Assembly: GCF_026262505.1 (NCBI RefSeq)
Contig: NC_067203.1
Span: forward strand, 23,851,411 to 23,915,410
Source of the DNA: Trichomonas vaginalis G3
Lineage: Eukaryota; Parabasalia; Trichomonadida; Trichomonadidae
DNA: 64,000 bases
Direction: 5' to 3'
Below, one piece after another: positions 19,046 through 29,413 of the stretch (positions are counted from its first letter, which is position 1; each line of letters begins with the position of its first letter). A program made the translations under genes and the position numbers. The notes beneath the pieces are model-generated. The model worked only from the letters and a program-made list of their open reading frames with translations. It made no database searches and was not told the DNA's origin.

Positions 19046-19636
19046 TCATTCATGAAAATAATTATTTCTAATTTCTTTTACTCTCTCGTACATACTAGAT
19101 TTAAAGAATTCAGAACATTTCCCATAATCTCCTAAATGTTTTCTTATCCCTAACGTGTGCCAGTTATTATATGAAACTGAATAAACTTTATCTTTATCTT
19201 TACACCTTTCATCACTTCCAATATATTTATATCTCAGTTTTGATTTAGCATTTTCATATTCATTAGCGTTTAATAATTCACAGTCTTCCTTTTTAAATAA
19301 ATGTTTTATGTATTCAGGATTTAATACTCTACGTTTATATGCTCCTAACTTAGTTCTAAAGGTTTTTCTACAAAATTTAGGAATTCCATCCTCTTTAATG
19401 TCATCAATGATTTCCATTTCATTATTTTCAATTTCTTCTTCTCGTTTATGAGGTCTTTGATTATGACTCCATTGATTCCATGAAATTAAATATTCTTTAT
19501 CATTATATTTATACCTCATTAGCTTATTTTGGCTTTCATATTCATTTAATAATTCACAATCTTCATTTTTAAATTGAAGTTTAACCCATTCAGGATTTAA
19601 ACAATGTTTAATTAATCGCGGAATATCTGACATCAT
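19046..19636 (-). CDS. Polinton protein with duplicated DNA-binding-like module, 196 aa
   Basis: Two copies of one module are visible, at about residues 13-65 and 103-165. Each has the pattern LNPEWVKLQFKNEDCELLNE / LNPEYIKHLFKKEDCELLNA, then RYKY, then a W-containing end (SWNQWSHN / SYNNWHTLG). The pattern resembles small AP2/DUF723-like modules that occur in viral and phage genomes next to HNH nucleases. A DNA-binding role is inference. It is the outermost gene at this end of the element and looks whole. Confidence 0.5.
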   Translation of the reverse strand: MMSDIPRLIKHCLNPEWVKLQFKNEDCELLNEYESQNKLMRYKYNDKEYLISWNQWSHNQRPHKREEEIENNEMEIIDDIKEDGIPKFCRKTFRTKLGAYKRRVLNPEYIKHLFKKEDCELLNANEYENAKSKLRYKYIGSDERCKDKDKVYSVSYNNWHTLGIRKHLGDYGKCSEFFKSSMYERVKEIRNNYFHE

Positions 19637-19797
19637 CTATATATAGCTTCTTTTATAAAAGATAAAAAAATAAATTATTTTAAAATTAATGTTAATTTTT
19701 TAATGATTTATAAATAAATATATTTTAATGCATCGTCTATATATAGATGTAACAAAAAAAGTCACACAACCCTTCATATCCTACTACTGTTAAAAAA

Positions 19798-19978
19798 AAA
19801 AGAATTGTAATTTCTTTAATAATGTTTTGTTGTCATCTGCACTATGAGAAATAAGAAGTTCAGCTATTTCTTTTTGCAGACTTTTCGCTGCAGTAATAAG
19901 AGCAGTACTTCGTTTCTTATTTTCAGCATTGATATTAGAACCATACAAAATAACAAGTTCTACAACATTTCTGTCTTT
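19798..19978 (-). pseudogene. Ankyrin repeat gene remnant
   Basis: The - strand reads NVVELVILYGSNINAENKKR, then TALITAAKSLQKEIAELLIS and HSADDN. This is about two ankyrin repeats of the trichomonad TALxxAA...AELLISHGA type. The remnant lies between the Polinton end and the Kolobok-like transposon. Both ends are lost: a poly-T run bounds it at the Polinton side and a TTAA target site (19982-19985) at the other. It marks host sequence between two insertions. Confidence 0.75.
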
Positions 19979-19985
19979 CTATTAA

Positions 19986-22984
19986 GGGTATAGTAAACTC
20001 AAAATTCTAGAGTTTTGAGAGTGCCAATAAACTCTATAGGCCTATATATATCTATATTTTAAAGGAGAGGTTACGCCATAATATTTGATATTATAAATTA
20101 TTAATTCAAAATAAAAGTAGAAAATGAAACTAATTTTATTCTAACCTATATAAATATATCAATAATCTAAAATGATTATAGTCTGAACTATATTTTACCA
20201 GATTATCAAATATAAGAGAAATGAAATAAGGCATAAAAATATCATAGCATAATTATTGGATAAATGCATTAATAAATTATTTATATCATAATGAGAAAAA
20301 ATCAAAATAAGAAAATGAGCATAATAATAATTTAATTAAAAACAAAAACAATAAATAAAATGTAATTTTCGTTAATCAAAGTCATCAATGTCTTCGTCTT
20401 CTGATTCCCATTCGGACTTGAAAACTTGATAATCTCCTCCTGGTACACTCTGAATAAATTTTTTGTATTTGTTCTGTTTTTTAGAACCTTTTGTAACAGT
20501 TTTTTGTTTCAATATCATTTTGGAGTAACAATTCTCTTCAAATGATTTGACACAATCTTCTGGAAGTGGGGAAAGATGTAATGCTTTTTGTATATCTCCG
20601 AGAAAATGCTCTGGATCATTTCATTCTAAGATTGCAACGTTAACTCTAATGTTAATGTTCTTCCAGGCTCTTGATTTGTCCAAATAGCATGCAATTTTGG
20701 AGTTAAACGCTTCATTCATGCAGGTAGATCCAATGGAAGAAACTTTGGAAACTATGGGTGTCCATTTGTGAACCCAGTCATAGAGCATGAATTGAAGTTG
20801 GATCGAATTGACACCTTTTTGCCATTCAAAGCATTTGTAATTGTGCGGTTCGCAAAAAGAATGATTGCCTACGTAATGGTAGACACAATTCTCCCACATT
20901 TTCGTACGTTTGTCAATATTTTCTTCGGCAAAACATGACCAAAGCCACATACTTAGGCTTGCATTCAGACCCCAGAAAGGTCTCTCTATTTTTTCAATCT
21001 TCTGAGTCTTGTCGTTGAAAACTTCAACTGTCTTATGAGAAGCTGAGAACTTTGTAAAATCTTTTGAGATATTTTTTGATACATGACCTGGATCGAATCT
21101 TTCAAGATGAGAGACGCCAAATTCTTTAAAGACAGAGACACTTTTGTTATCTCGGTCTTTAATAATCTCTTTAACATCTTTCAAGATATTGTATTTCTTT
21201 AATTGCTTCAAGATGATTCGAGTTCCAGCACTTTCCATATTGTTGGAAGCTCCGGAATACTGAGCATGCTGTCTGTTTCCACCAATATGGTTGATGTTCA
21301 CGCATGCAAGAACTCTTTTTGTGACAGCATCGAGCGCAGTTACTGTACAACTTGGCGAGTTTCGCCTGTGCGTCCATCTTGCATCAATGGATAAGTAACC
21401 ACTGAAGGACTTTCTCGACAGCATTAGGGAAATACTTTTAAGTCTTCTAATCTTATCGTCACAAAATCTCTGTTGTCTCATGACACCACTCTTCACAGGG
21501 GGCTTAGTTCCACAAAGAGAAAGAAAGCGAGCACCTTTTGTATATGGCATTCCGGTCATTATGCAAGCACCAAGCATCTGTCGCGCTGAGAGTCGACGAC
21601 GTTCGTGGAGTAAAATGTTATGCATTGCCTTTGTTTTCCGTTTTGGGTGAACAATATGGCCCATACAACAAAAAAAAATGAAATCCCGCCAAAAGTGAAA
21701 ATTGAATAAAAAGTAATAATTAATAAATATATACTATATCATTAGATGAATATTTTGGAATAACATTTTAAAATCGAGGTTTTTCAATGGATAACGGTTC
21801 AATCAAAAATTTGACCCCATTTTAGAATCTACATTAAAAATGGAACATTTCTGTCGTTTCAAAATTCCAAAATAACGTTTCTATTCCTCTCAAAAGTAAA
21901 AATAAACTTTATTGGGGAAAAATATTTTTATTTTCCAAAAAAAATGAAAACCTTAAATGCAAATCTAATTTTGATGCTTTTGTTTGTGATTTTTTGGATT
22001 TCGAAAAAAATTTGAAAATTCAGACAAGTTACCATTAACACTAATACGTTTCAGCGAGTCGGTCCCATCAGAGAAATTTTCATAAATCGGCGATATAATT
22101 TATTATTTCAGCAAAATATTCTCAGATCCAACTAGAATAAGGTCAAATTATACAAATTTAGCAAAGGCTAGTTATCCTACCTATTCAATTAACTTTAATT
22201 TTAAATAATTCAAGACAATTCTCAAAATTACCTTAATAATCGCGTTCTCTTCGCAAAATGACGATTCATCATTCACTACCAGCATAACTGAGGGCTTGTG
22301 CTCACAGAATAATACAGATAATTTACTTATTAATGCAAAATTTAGTACCAAAAGGTAATCATAGAAGATACAAAAAAAGTTTCTTTATTTTGATTGCTGA
22401 TTTTATTTCTTCTAAAATTTACCAAATCTAAAAAATCCAAAATTGAATGCTATTGAATTTCATGTTTATGTAACATATACTATTTATTATATAAGGAATA
22501 AAAATTTTATAGTTTTAATCAAAAATAAAGGTGTACTAAATGCATACAAAACAAGGTATTTTTTACTCATCCAAAATATGTTAACAGTGCTATTTATATA
22601 ATCAATATCCGAATTTCGAAATCATTTTGATGAAATCTTTATTTTAAAATTGAGTTGACTGTTAAAATCACCCGAGAAGAGGGATTATCTCAATGAAAAG
22701 TGCATAAAATAGCAAACGCACAAGATGGCACTATGCAGCTTTATATTGTTATACAGGATGAACATATAAAATGTTTGGAAAACACTTACTTCGTTCTACA
22801 AATGTGTATCTCTTTATATCAAAGATTCTTCTCAAATTATTGAGAGACTTCTCTCAAAAAAAGGAAAATTTGATAACTAAAAAAAATTATGGCATAACCT
22901 CTCGTTTTGCATAGATATATATTTACATGGTCACAGAGCTTATTTTCATTGTCAAAACTTAAAAATTTTTAGTGGACTATACCC
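19986..22984 (-). mobile_element. Kolobok-like DNA transposon, TTAA target
   Basis: A 2999-bp element between TTAA duplications (19982-19985 and 22985-22988). The ends match as inverted repeats over about 100 bases with differences, starting GGGTATAGTAAACTCAAAAT on the left against GGGTATAGTCCACTAAAAAT on the right. The shared inner part reads GAGAGGTTACGCCATAAT against GAGAGGTTATGCCATAAT. The transposase is on the - strand. About 1.3 kb between the transposase start and the right end is AT-rich with no gene seen. Confidence 0.85.
20372..21664 (-). pseudogene. Kolobok-like transposase with one nonsense codon
   Basis: The frame runs 430 codons from the ATG at 21664 to TAA at 20372-20374, with a single in-frame TGA at 20621-20623 that follows NVAILE. 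The next codons continue NDPEHFLGDIQKAL and end in an acidic tail (SEDEDIDDFD), so the TGA looks like a changed Trp codon. Candidate catalytic blocks are LSIDARWTHRR (about residue 93), SNNMESAGTRIILKQL (about 140) and EIIKDRDNKS, followed by FDPGHVSKNI. This arrangement is typical of Kolobok/Mutator-type DDE enzymes. The TTAA target supports Kolobok. Confidence 0.7.
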
Positions 22985-22988
22985 TTAA

Positions 22989-23291
22989 AAATGGTACCAA
23001 ACAATATGTTATGCAAGATATTGCGAAATATTTTTGATAACTTCAGAATACACAATAATATATTATTTGAATACTTTATATAGTTACATATATTATTGTC
23101 ACTCAAAAAATCACGATTTCTAAAGTTAGCCTTGAAATGTATACATTATATTCATTATATTATATGCTAATGAACTTTTTGCAAAGTTAGTAGTTAAACA
23201 TGTATATATTTATTCATTGAAAGGGAGGAATAATGGACTAAAAATTATTGTCACTTTTCAAGTGCACGTTTGAAATTTCTTCAGAAACGAA
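22989..23291 (+). promoter_or_regulatory. AT-rich intergenic strip with initiator for the 23292 gene
   Basis: No gene is seen. A consensus initiator TTGTCACTTTTC lies at 23249-23260, about 41 bases before the ATG. It matches the trichomonad Inr pattern (TCA+1 followed by pyrimidine and T). Confidence 0.6.
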
Positions 23292-23981
23292 ATGAAAAAC
23301 GGTAATGATGCTCAGCCAAAACAGAAAAAGATCGTTTACATCAACAAATTCGATTTCCCAGAGGATCCTTCTAAGAAAATCTTTCTACCTAAGAAACAGA
23401 GCCAATTATTATCTCTCGCTACAGATGCATTAGATTTACCAAGAGATGCTCAACAAGTTTTTGATACTGATGGAAATGTTATTACAAACATTGACGATAT
23501 TCAACCAAAACAAAAGCTATTAATATCTTGTACAAAACCTTTACCTGATCCAGAGTTAGAACCAAAATACAAGTCTAGACAGCCTACTGGACGATCAATA
23601 CGCCCAGTCATTATACCAAAGCAACCAGATGTTATACCACCACGCGACGACGCAGAAATTCAACAATCTTTAGCTTTTCGGAACATTTCTGTTAAAGAAG
23701 GAATTAGGAATTCATTAGTATCACTATACAATAACTTATCTCCTCAGCATAAAGCTCAGCTCGAAAGTTCCGAGGCATTAAAACAATTAAACGAACAAAA
23801 CGCGAAATATTTGTTTGATACATATCTGTCTAAGCATTTTATTTGCCCTACATTACAATTAGATGATAATGATATCGGAAAAATGACTTGGAATAGGGTT
23901 CTCTTAATTTTGCAACTCCTGACACATACGCGCCGTAGCCATGGCCATCACCACCACCTGCAGGTCCGTAAGATTCGATAA
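23292..23981 (+). pseudogene. Doublecortin-like protein gene, 3' truncated
   Basis: Residues about 25-85 form a doublecortin/ubiquitin-like fold: KKIFLPKKQSQLLSLATDAL, then LPRDAQQVFDTDGNVITNID and IQPKQKLLIS. DCX domains bind microtubules, and trichomonads have many DCX-like genes. A proline/arginine-rich linker follows, then a helical region. From about 23,900 the reading frame runs into sequence that is coding on the opposite strand (a glycine-rich fragment), so the last 25 or so residues (HTRRSHGHHHH) are not native. The gene therefore appears cut by a rearrangement. Its promoter is intact. Confidence 0.6.
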
Positions 23982-24060
23982 AATAGCGTCCAGGAAAGAA
24001 TTGGTACTCGAAAGTCTGTCCAAGAGCTGTGAACCTTTTAAGCTCTTTGAGACTAATCAA
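23905..24060 (-). pseudogene. Fragment of a glycine-rich extracellular-type protein
   Basis: The - strand reads FEYQFFPGRYFIESYGPAGG then GDGHGYGAYVSG. This pattern (aromatic strand, PGxYxxE.W/YGAxGG, then glycine-rich) is typical of the large glycine-rich/ALK-type domain families of trichomonads. Both ends are missing. It abuts the truncated doublecortin gene on one side and the TTAA element at 24134 on the other. Confidence 0.5.
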
Positions 24061-24133
24061 TTAATTTTGGAAGTTGTGATGTGAAACATTCAAAAAATTA
24101 AATTCAAAATTATTGAATTAGATAAAATTTTAA

Positions 24134-25174
24134 GGGTGCACACGAGAGGATCATGTAAACTTCAGAATTTAGAACCTTATTTTTAGGCATTATCTTGGCT
24201 ACCTATTTAGGCTCGAAAAGCAAAAAATATCAAAAAATACAACTTGACTCCATTATGACCCTTTCATGGAGGTAGTTTTTATCCGCTAGTATTTTCCCTT
24301 TGAATCTCTTTACAATTCGAAATCAAATTCAAAACTCAGTAGAAGAAAGGAAGAATCGACTTACTACGGTTGTAATACGAATAAATACATATATTTAATT
24401 ATTTTTATTTACATAATAATTGTTTGAAGCTCATATTCCATCAAATTTTTAAATAAAAACATTAAAATGTTGAAAATGTTCATATATTTTAATAGGGTTT
24501 TGGCACTTTATTGAGGAATTACTACATACATAGTCGAACTGAACTTGATATTTTGAAATTTAAATTATTTATCAAAATTAAAATTTAACTTGAAATTTAT
24601 AATTATTTAGTCATATTTTGCATAATTCTAAGTAGATTTTGTAAAAAATCAAGAAAGAAAAATTTTAACGTGCTTTATTTTTTCTTTTTTATAATAATAC
24701 ATATTATTATATAATTAACATAGTCATAATGTTTCACCCTTTCAAAAATATAATCCTCCTCCTCTCAAATAAACGTACATACAAGTGGCCTCTTTTTTCA
24801 AAAAATTAAAATTTGAAATTTTGGGCTCAAATATTAGAGATTTTTTCAACCTTCAACGATATATGTTGTCTATATCAGACCTCCTTTCTTTTTGATACTT
24901 AACATTGTTCCTAAATCTTAGCCGTTAAGGCTGTTCTGAAAATATTTTTTTTTCGAAAAAATTCGAAAAAAATTCTTAAAATTCAAAAATCCCTTAATTC
25001 CTGAGGATTTTGGAAAAAAGTTTTTACATGAACATGTGTATATTATATGAAGTATATTGATAAGGTAAAAATCAAATTTTATTGCATATTCATCGAGAAA
25101 ATAAACTAACGAATCCCTCAAAATTGAGAGGGTAATCCTCCTCCTCTCAAATAAACGTACATACGGGTGCACCC
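24134..25174. mobile_element. Non-autonomous TTAA element, 1.04 kb
   Basis: The element lies between TTAA copies at 24130-24133 and 25175-25178. Its ends are GGGTGCACACG and the complement of GGGTGCACCCG. A motif of about 33 bases beginning AATCCTCCTCCTCTCAAATA occurs twice inside (near 24750 and 25131), once close to the right terminus. It has no convincing ORF, is very AT-rich, and is probably mobilised by a Kolobok or piggyBac-type enzyme. Confidence 0.65.
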
Positions 25175-25421
25175 TTAATGGATTTAAAGAAGAAAAAATA
25201 GGTGATTTTTTTGATTGAAACAAAAGTCACCAAATACAATAGGTAGATTTCTAAATCACTCACTACTGACATACATGATTTTTCTCATTTTTGTTTTAAT
25301 AAATAAGTTTTCTAAGGAAATTAACAGTTAAAACTTTATTTTATAATGGATGTAATTTATTTCATGCCTGTAGTTGAAAATTCAATTGATTTATTTTGAA
25401 TCTTACATTTATTAAAAGGTT

Positions 25422-25889
25422 TTAGTCTTTCTTGCGTTCAACACCAAGGGCACCACCACGACGGCCAGTAGACTTTGTGCACTGACCACGGACCTTAAGG
25501 CCAAGACCGTGGCGGATACCACGTTTCATACGCATCTTCTTCATGCGCTCGATTTCTGCACGAATGTTAGCACCGAGATCTGTGGCAACCCAGTGAGTAT
25601 TTTGACCTGTAGCGCGGTCGAAGCGGCGGTTGAGCATCCAAACTGGAATCTGGTGTTCTGTTGGGTTCTGGATGATAGAAACAATGAGTTCTTCCTCCTT
25701 TGGTGTAAGTGTACCAGCACGGCGGAGTGGGTCAAGGCCTGCGCGGCGAACGACGGCGTAGGCAAATCTGCGGCCAATACCGGAAATGTTTGTAAGAGCA
25801 AGGTAGAGTGGGCGGCGGCCATCAACGTTTGTTGAGAGCATACGGACCATATCACGGAAGGCAGCTGGATCTGTTACTTCGATTGGCAT
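25422..25889 (-). CDS. RPS18: 40S ribosomal protein uS13 (S18)
   Basis: A complete 155-aa protein matching eukaryotic small-subunit protein S18. It has the helix-two-turn-helix region (LYLALTNISGIGRRFAYAVV), the LTPKEEELIVSIIQNP stretch, WMLNRRFD and the basic C-terminus RGIRHGLGLKVRGQCTKSTG. It binds the head of the 40S subunit. Codon use is clearly more G+C-rich than in its neighbours, as expected for a highly expressed gene. The start is the only sensible ATG, followed by MPIEVTDP. The upstream - strand reads CTCTTTTTTGAACG just before the ATG. Confidence 0.97.
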   Translation of the reverse strand: MPIEVTDPAAFRDMVRMLSTNVDGRRPLYLALTNISGIGRRFAYAVVRRAGLDPLRRAGTLTPKEEELIVSIIQNPTEHQIPVWMLNRRFDRATGQNTHWVATDLGANIRAEIERMKKMRMKRGIRHGLGLKVRGQCTKSTGRRGGALGVERKKD

Positions 25890-26266
25890 CGTTCAAAAAA
25901 GAGCAAGCCATGCAACTTTACAACTATTCAATATTAAATTATTAGACAAATATATCTTTTGATATTATAAATAAATTACATGACATCACAATAAAAAATT
26001 TCATATATAATTAGGCTAAAATATAATAAATTATTGTATTTTATTTTGAAGAATATTTATATTTGAGTTTTGAGACTGGTAATCACTCTTCTTCAAGAAG
26101 AATAATTTTGGTATAGTAAAGAAATGGCCAAATTTCTTACTTGAGATGATTTTAGATTTTATTCAAAGGATAGTAATATATAATATCCCTCTACATTATA
26201 ATAAAAACAATCAATTTTATTCTTTTACTTTGTAGAAACATCAATTCAATATATAATTTTTAAAAT
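25890..26266. other. Intergenic strip, nothing recognised
   Basis: AT-rich spacer between the divergent flank of the ribosomal gene and the 3' end of the ankyrin gene. No ORF, repeat or clear promoter motif was seen apart from T-rich tracts. Confidence 0.5.
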
Positions 26267-28348
26267 TTATTTCGAATTACAAAACAAATCCTTAATGCAT
26301 TGAATATCAGCAGAACACATTTCCATGTACTGGTAAATATTCATATCAGCCTCATCTTTCATTTTCCTTAATTCTTCCTTTGATTTTCCTGATTTTATCA
26401 AGTAATCAATCAAAAACTCGCAAAGTTTCTCATTTTTGTTGTGGATTGCTCTCCACAAAACAGTTCTTCCATCATCATCAGCTGCATTAACATTTGCACC
26501 CTTAGACAACAAGAATTTAACTTTTTCCAGTGACAACTTTTTCATTCTTTCATAATAATCATCATGATTCAAAAAAATCACAGTTTTCGGCAAAATTGCA
26601 GCATAATGCAACGGTGTTCTTCCGTATTTATCCTTCTTCTCCATGTCTACACCATGTTTAAGTATGAATTCCAGTTCTCTACACGTTCCTTTTTGTGCTG
26701 CCGTGTGCAAACTATTTTTGTGGAATTTGTTTTCGAAATGAGAACCATTATTCAACAGCCAAATCATTATAGAAAGCGAACTACCAGCTGCAACCATTTC
26801 TATTCCATTCATCTTTGCACCTCTTTCTTTAAGAAGTATCAACATGTCTAAATCACAGTTTTTCGCTGCATAATAATAAACATTTTTATCAGTATAAGTT
26901 TTCAAATTCAAATCAACACCAATGTCAATTAAATACTTGCAAACATCATATAAACAGAACTTAACAGCTTGAATGACCGTATTTTCTCCATTCCCGAATA
27001 ATCCACCTGTTATTCCATTCATGTCTGCATTTGAATTTTGAAGAATTTTTACAAATTCTAAGTTATTTCCATTGACAGCGTAATTTATTGGTTGGTCACC
27101 GAATCTTTGCGACTTTTTGGTGACGATTTCTGGTCCGCCTTTTTCTATAAGATATTTAACAAGTTCTTTGCTGCCGGCTGACATTGAACAAACTAAAGGA
27201 GTTCGAAGTTTTCCGTTCATTATTCCTAAATTTTTGTTTTCAATGAAATACTTGACGAGTTGGTACCTTGAGTATCTCGCTGATAGATGTATCATGTTTA
27301 GATTGCGATCATCTTCATGATAAGCGTCTGCTTGGCAATTTTCAATGACAAATTTAATAAAATTTAATGATAAGTGGCGAACACCGAAGTTTAATGGGTT
27401 TCTACCACGATTATCAATAGAATTGATGTCTCCAATCTTGTTTATTATCATGTAATATATCAATTCGACGTTTGAAAATTTAAATGCGGAAATCATCGAA
27501 GGAAAATCGGTAGTTTTGTCCAAAAGCCACTTAATTATACTATTTCTATGATATTCTGCAGCTCCTTTTAAGCAGCCATCGTAAAAACAACCTGCATCTT
27601 CACAATAATCAATAATTTTGAAATTTCCGCCATTAATAGCAAATTTTGCAACGGAATTATCAATATCTGTACCATTCATTATCATGTAATCAAAACAATT
27701 ATATGCTCCGCTCAAAGCAGCAAAAGATATCGGAGATATTTTGTAAGAAATGTGACCCGTTTTAAAAACGTTAGTCGGAAGTATTTCTTCTGAATAATTT
27801 GGATGTTTCTGTATGTATTCAATGAATTCTGGAAGTAAATCGTTTTGTAGAATATATTGTAATGAATCTTCGGAATATCCGTACTTAACATAGTCTGAAT
27901 CATAGTCAATGTATATTTCTCTGAAGTGCCGACAAAAATCTAGAGGCAAATACTCTTTAAAAGGAAAATTTGAAATATCTGTGCCTAAATTTAAGAGTCC
28001 AATGATTTCTTTAATAGTAAAAACTCCATATTGATACAATTTACGTACAAATGGGATTGAAGATCTTGAAGTTACAAAAGCTCCGATTGTTGAACCAGTT
28101 TTTACATGGATTTTGAAGAAAAGATTAGCTAATAATTCAAATTTTTCTGGCCTGAATAAAGATAGCTTAGCAATGAACTGGTATATCCAGTTAAAATCGT
28201 CGGTAAAATTTTCACAAATAAATTTGAGGGCATCTGGCAATGTTTCCTCTGTTATATCATCAACAATACGCTGAAATTTGATATCTGGTTCTATTTCTGG
28301 TGGAATACCAGATTCCACCAATATAGAATTTAAATTTTCGATTGACAA
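26267..28348 (-). CDS. Ankyrin repeat protein with DUF3447-type N-terminus, 693 codons
   Basis: The N-terminal 250 residues are a helical region of the trichomonad DUF3447 kind. About a dozen ankyrin repeats follow to residue about 650, the clearest being KDKYGRTPLHYAAILPKT, LLSKGANVNAADDDGRTVLW and NSLHTAAQKGTC. It probably acts as a protein-binding scaffold. The frame is intact, but its 5' end has no ATG: the first plausible codon is TTG (28346-28348) and an upstream in-frame TAA follows at once. Either the start codon has been lost or translation starts elsewhere. No TCACTTTT initiator is seen on this strand. Confidence 0.75.
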   Translation of the reverse strand: MSIENLNSILVESGIPPEIEPDIKFQRIVDDITEETLPDALKFICENFTDDFNWIYQFIAKLSLFRPEKFELLANLFFKIHVKTGSTIGAFVTSRSSIPFVRKLYQYGVFTIKEIIGLLNLGTDISNFPFKEYLPLDFCRHFREIYIDYDSDYVKYGYSEDSLQYILQNDLLPEFIEYIQKHPNYSEEILPTNVFKTGHISYKISPISFAALSGAYNCFDYMIMNGTDIDNSVAKFAINGGNFKIIDYCEDAGCFYDGCLKGAAEYHRNSIIKWLLDKTTDFPSMISAFKFSNVELIYYMIINKIGDINSIDNRGRNPLNFGVRHLSLNFIKFVIENCQADAYHEDDRNLNMIHLSARYSRYQLVKYFIENKNLGIMNGKLRTPLVCSMSAGSKELVKYLIEKGGPEIVTKKSQRFGDQPINYAVNGNNLEFVKILQNSNADMNGITGGLFGNGENTVIQAVKFCLYDVCKYLIDIGVDLNLKTYTDKNVYYYAAKNCDLDMLILLKERGAKMNGIEMVAAGSSLSIMIWLLNNGSHFENKFHKNSLHTAAQKGTCRELEFILKHGVDMEKKDKYGRTPLHYAAILPKTVIFLNHDDYYERMKKLSLEKVKFLLSKGANVNAADDDGRTVLWRAIHNKNEKLCEFLIDYLIKSGKSKEELRKMKDEADMNIYQYMEMCSADIQCIKDLFCNSK

Positions 28349-28623
28349 ATGGCACTTTTATATTGATATTATCCTAAGTTTATCTGTTGATATCACGTGA
28401 TCATATTTTTATTGATATAAGTACTATTTCAAGTTTAAATATGCCAACGAAATTTATTCCAATTTGAACCATTATTTGTTACAAAAATTTTTAATGTTGT
28501 GCTCCTACATTACGTATTTATAGTTTATTGAGCTATAACTAAAACATATAAATTTATTTATTAATTTTTTACTTGATAGGTTAATAATAGTTTTAAAAAG
28601 CAACACATATACAACTAGTGAAA

Positions 28624-29265
28624 TTATTTCTCTTGATCACGTTTCTTCTCGGCGCGCTCTGCATCTGTGAAAACCGTCTTTTTGAGAGATTTGTTAGCAC
28701 AGAATGAGCTTGCAATAGCTTTATCGCGCGATGTAAGAGATGTGAAGTCTAAAGAATTCAAGTTTGGAAGAACAGAGATAATATAATTTCTATATTTAAG
28801 TCTTCCACGATCTTCTATTGGATTTCCATGTAATGTGAGATCGCGGAGATTTTCAAGTTCAACAAGCTTGTTAACATCTAAAATATCGGATATTTTGTTT
28901 GCATGTAAATGAAGTTTAACTAAGCCTCTCAATCTACCAATTGTCGGCTCAATTGTTTGTAGCTGATTGAATGATAAGTCGAGCCATTGAATTTGGGTGA
29001 TTTCAACCATGCTACGAAGAGAAGTAATAAAGTTAACCCAACCAGAAATTTTGTTGTTATTGAGTCTGATGGAATTAATTACGACGTTGTCTTTTCCGTA
29101 TTTTTTAACGAGTTTTTGCGTTTCTTGAGCGTTTTGATTCTCTTCTATCTTCATTTCGCTGAATTCACGAAGTTCACGCATTGAGAGATCAATCGGTGGG
29201 GCTGTAATGGTTGCATAACTGGCAGCAATGGATGATACATGACGAGCTTTTCCTGGATTAGTCAT
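28624..29265 (-). CDS. LRRC51: LRRC51-like leucine-rich repeat protein
   Basis: A 213-aa protein. After APPIDLSMRELREF (about residues 22-35) come four leucine-rich repeats: IQWLDLSFNQLQTIEPTIGR, LVKLHLHANKISDI, NLRDLTLHGNPIEDR and a cap YRNYIISVLPNLNSLDF. The end is lysine-rich. This layout, including the PPIDLS start, LDLSFN and LTLHGNP blocks, matches LRRC51 (the LRR part of LRTOMT), conserved in ciliated eukaryotes. The - strand just before the ATG carries ATAACGTATA, a motif shared with two other genes here. Confidence 0.75.
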   Translation of the reverse strand: MTNPGKARHVSSIAASYATITAPPIDLSMRELREFSEMKIEENQNAQETQKLVKKYGKDNVVINSIRLNNNKISGWVNFITSLRSMVEITQIQWLDLSFNQLQTIEPTIGRLRGLVKLHLHANKISDILDVNKLVELENLRDLTLHGNPIEDRGRLKYRNYIISVLPNLNSLDFTSLTSRDKAIASSFCANKSLKKTVFTDAERAEKKRDQEK

Positions 29266-29413
29266 TATACGTTATTTGTCACGTTTTTCCCTTTTATGGA
29301 ATTCGTCTATAATGCCTTGGATACCAACTTTGCAGATCTTCGATCCGTAAAGTTGGCACCTTCCATTTTGATATTAAAAAGAATATTATTAAATGGCTAA
29401 AAAAGAGAATTAG

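Larger units (their letters stand above)
1..19750. mobile_element. Polinton (Maverick) fossil, right-hand part
   Basis: A large self-synthesising virus-like transposon. The family call rests on the co-occurrence of a packaging ATPase with Walker A/B motifs, capsid-type genes, a retroviral-type integrase region and a protein-primed family B DNA polymerase. Its left end is beyond the window. Its right end lies between the last Polinton gene (19636) and an ankyrin remnant that begins near 19798, and no terminal inverted repeat can be paired because the other end is missing. Late genes are on the + strand, and integrase, polymerase and accessory genes on the - strand. The element is broken, with roughly ten breaks plus one inserted mariner, but several long ORFs still look whole, so it is probably not very old. 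The ORFs share a T-rich leader ending close to AAATG instead of the host TCACTTTT initiator. Confidence 0.9.

Noticed and set aside
20986-21394. Short ORFs inside the Kolobok-like transposase on both strands
   Set aside because: They overlap the main transposase frame and show no domain of their own.
25509-25855. Overlapping ORFs on both strands of the ribosomal gene
   Set aside because: They are shadows of RPS18 in other frames, caused by its G+C-rich codon use.
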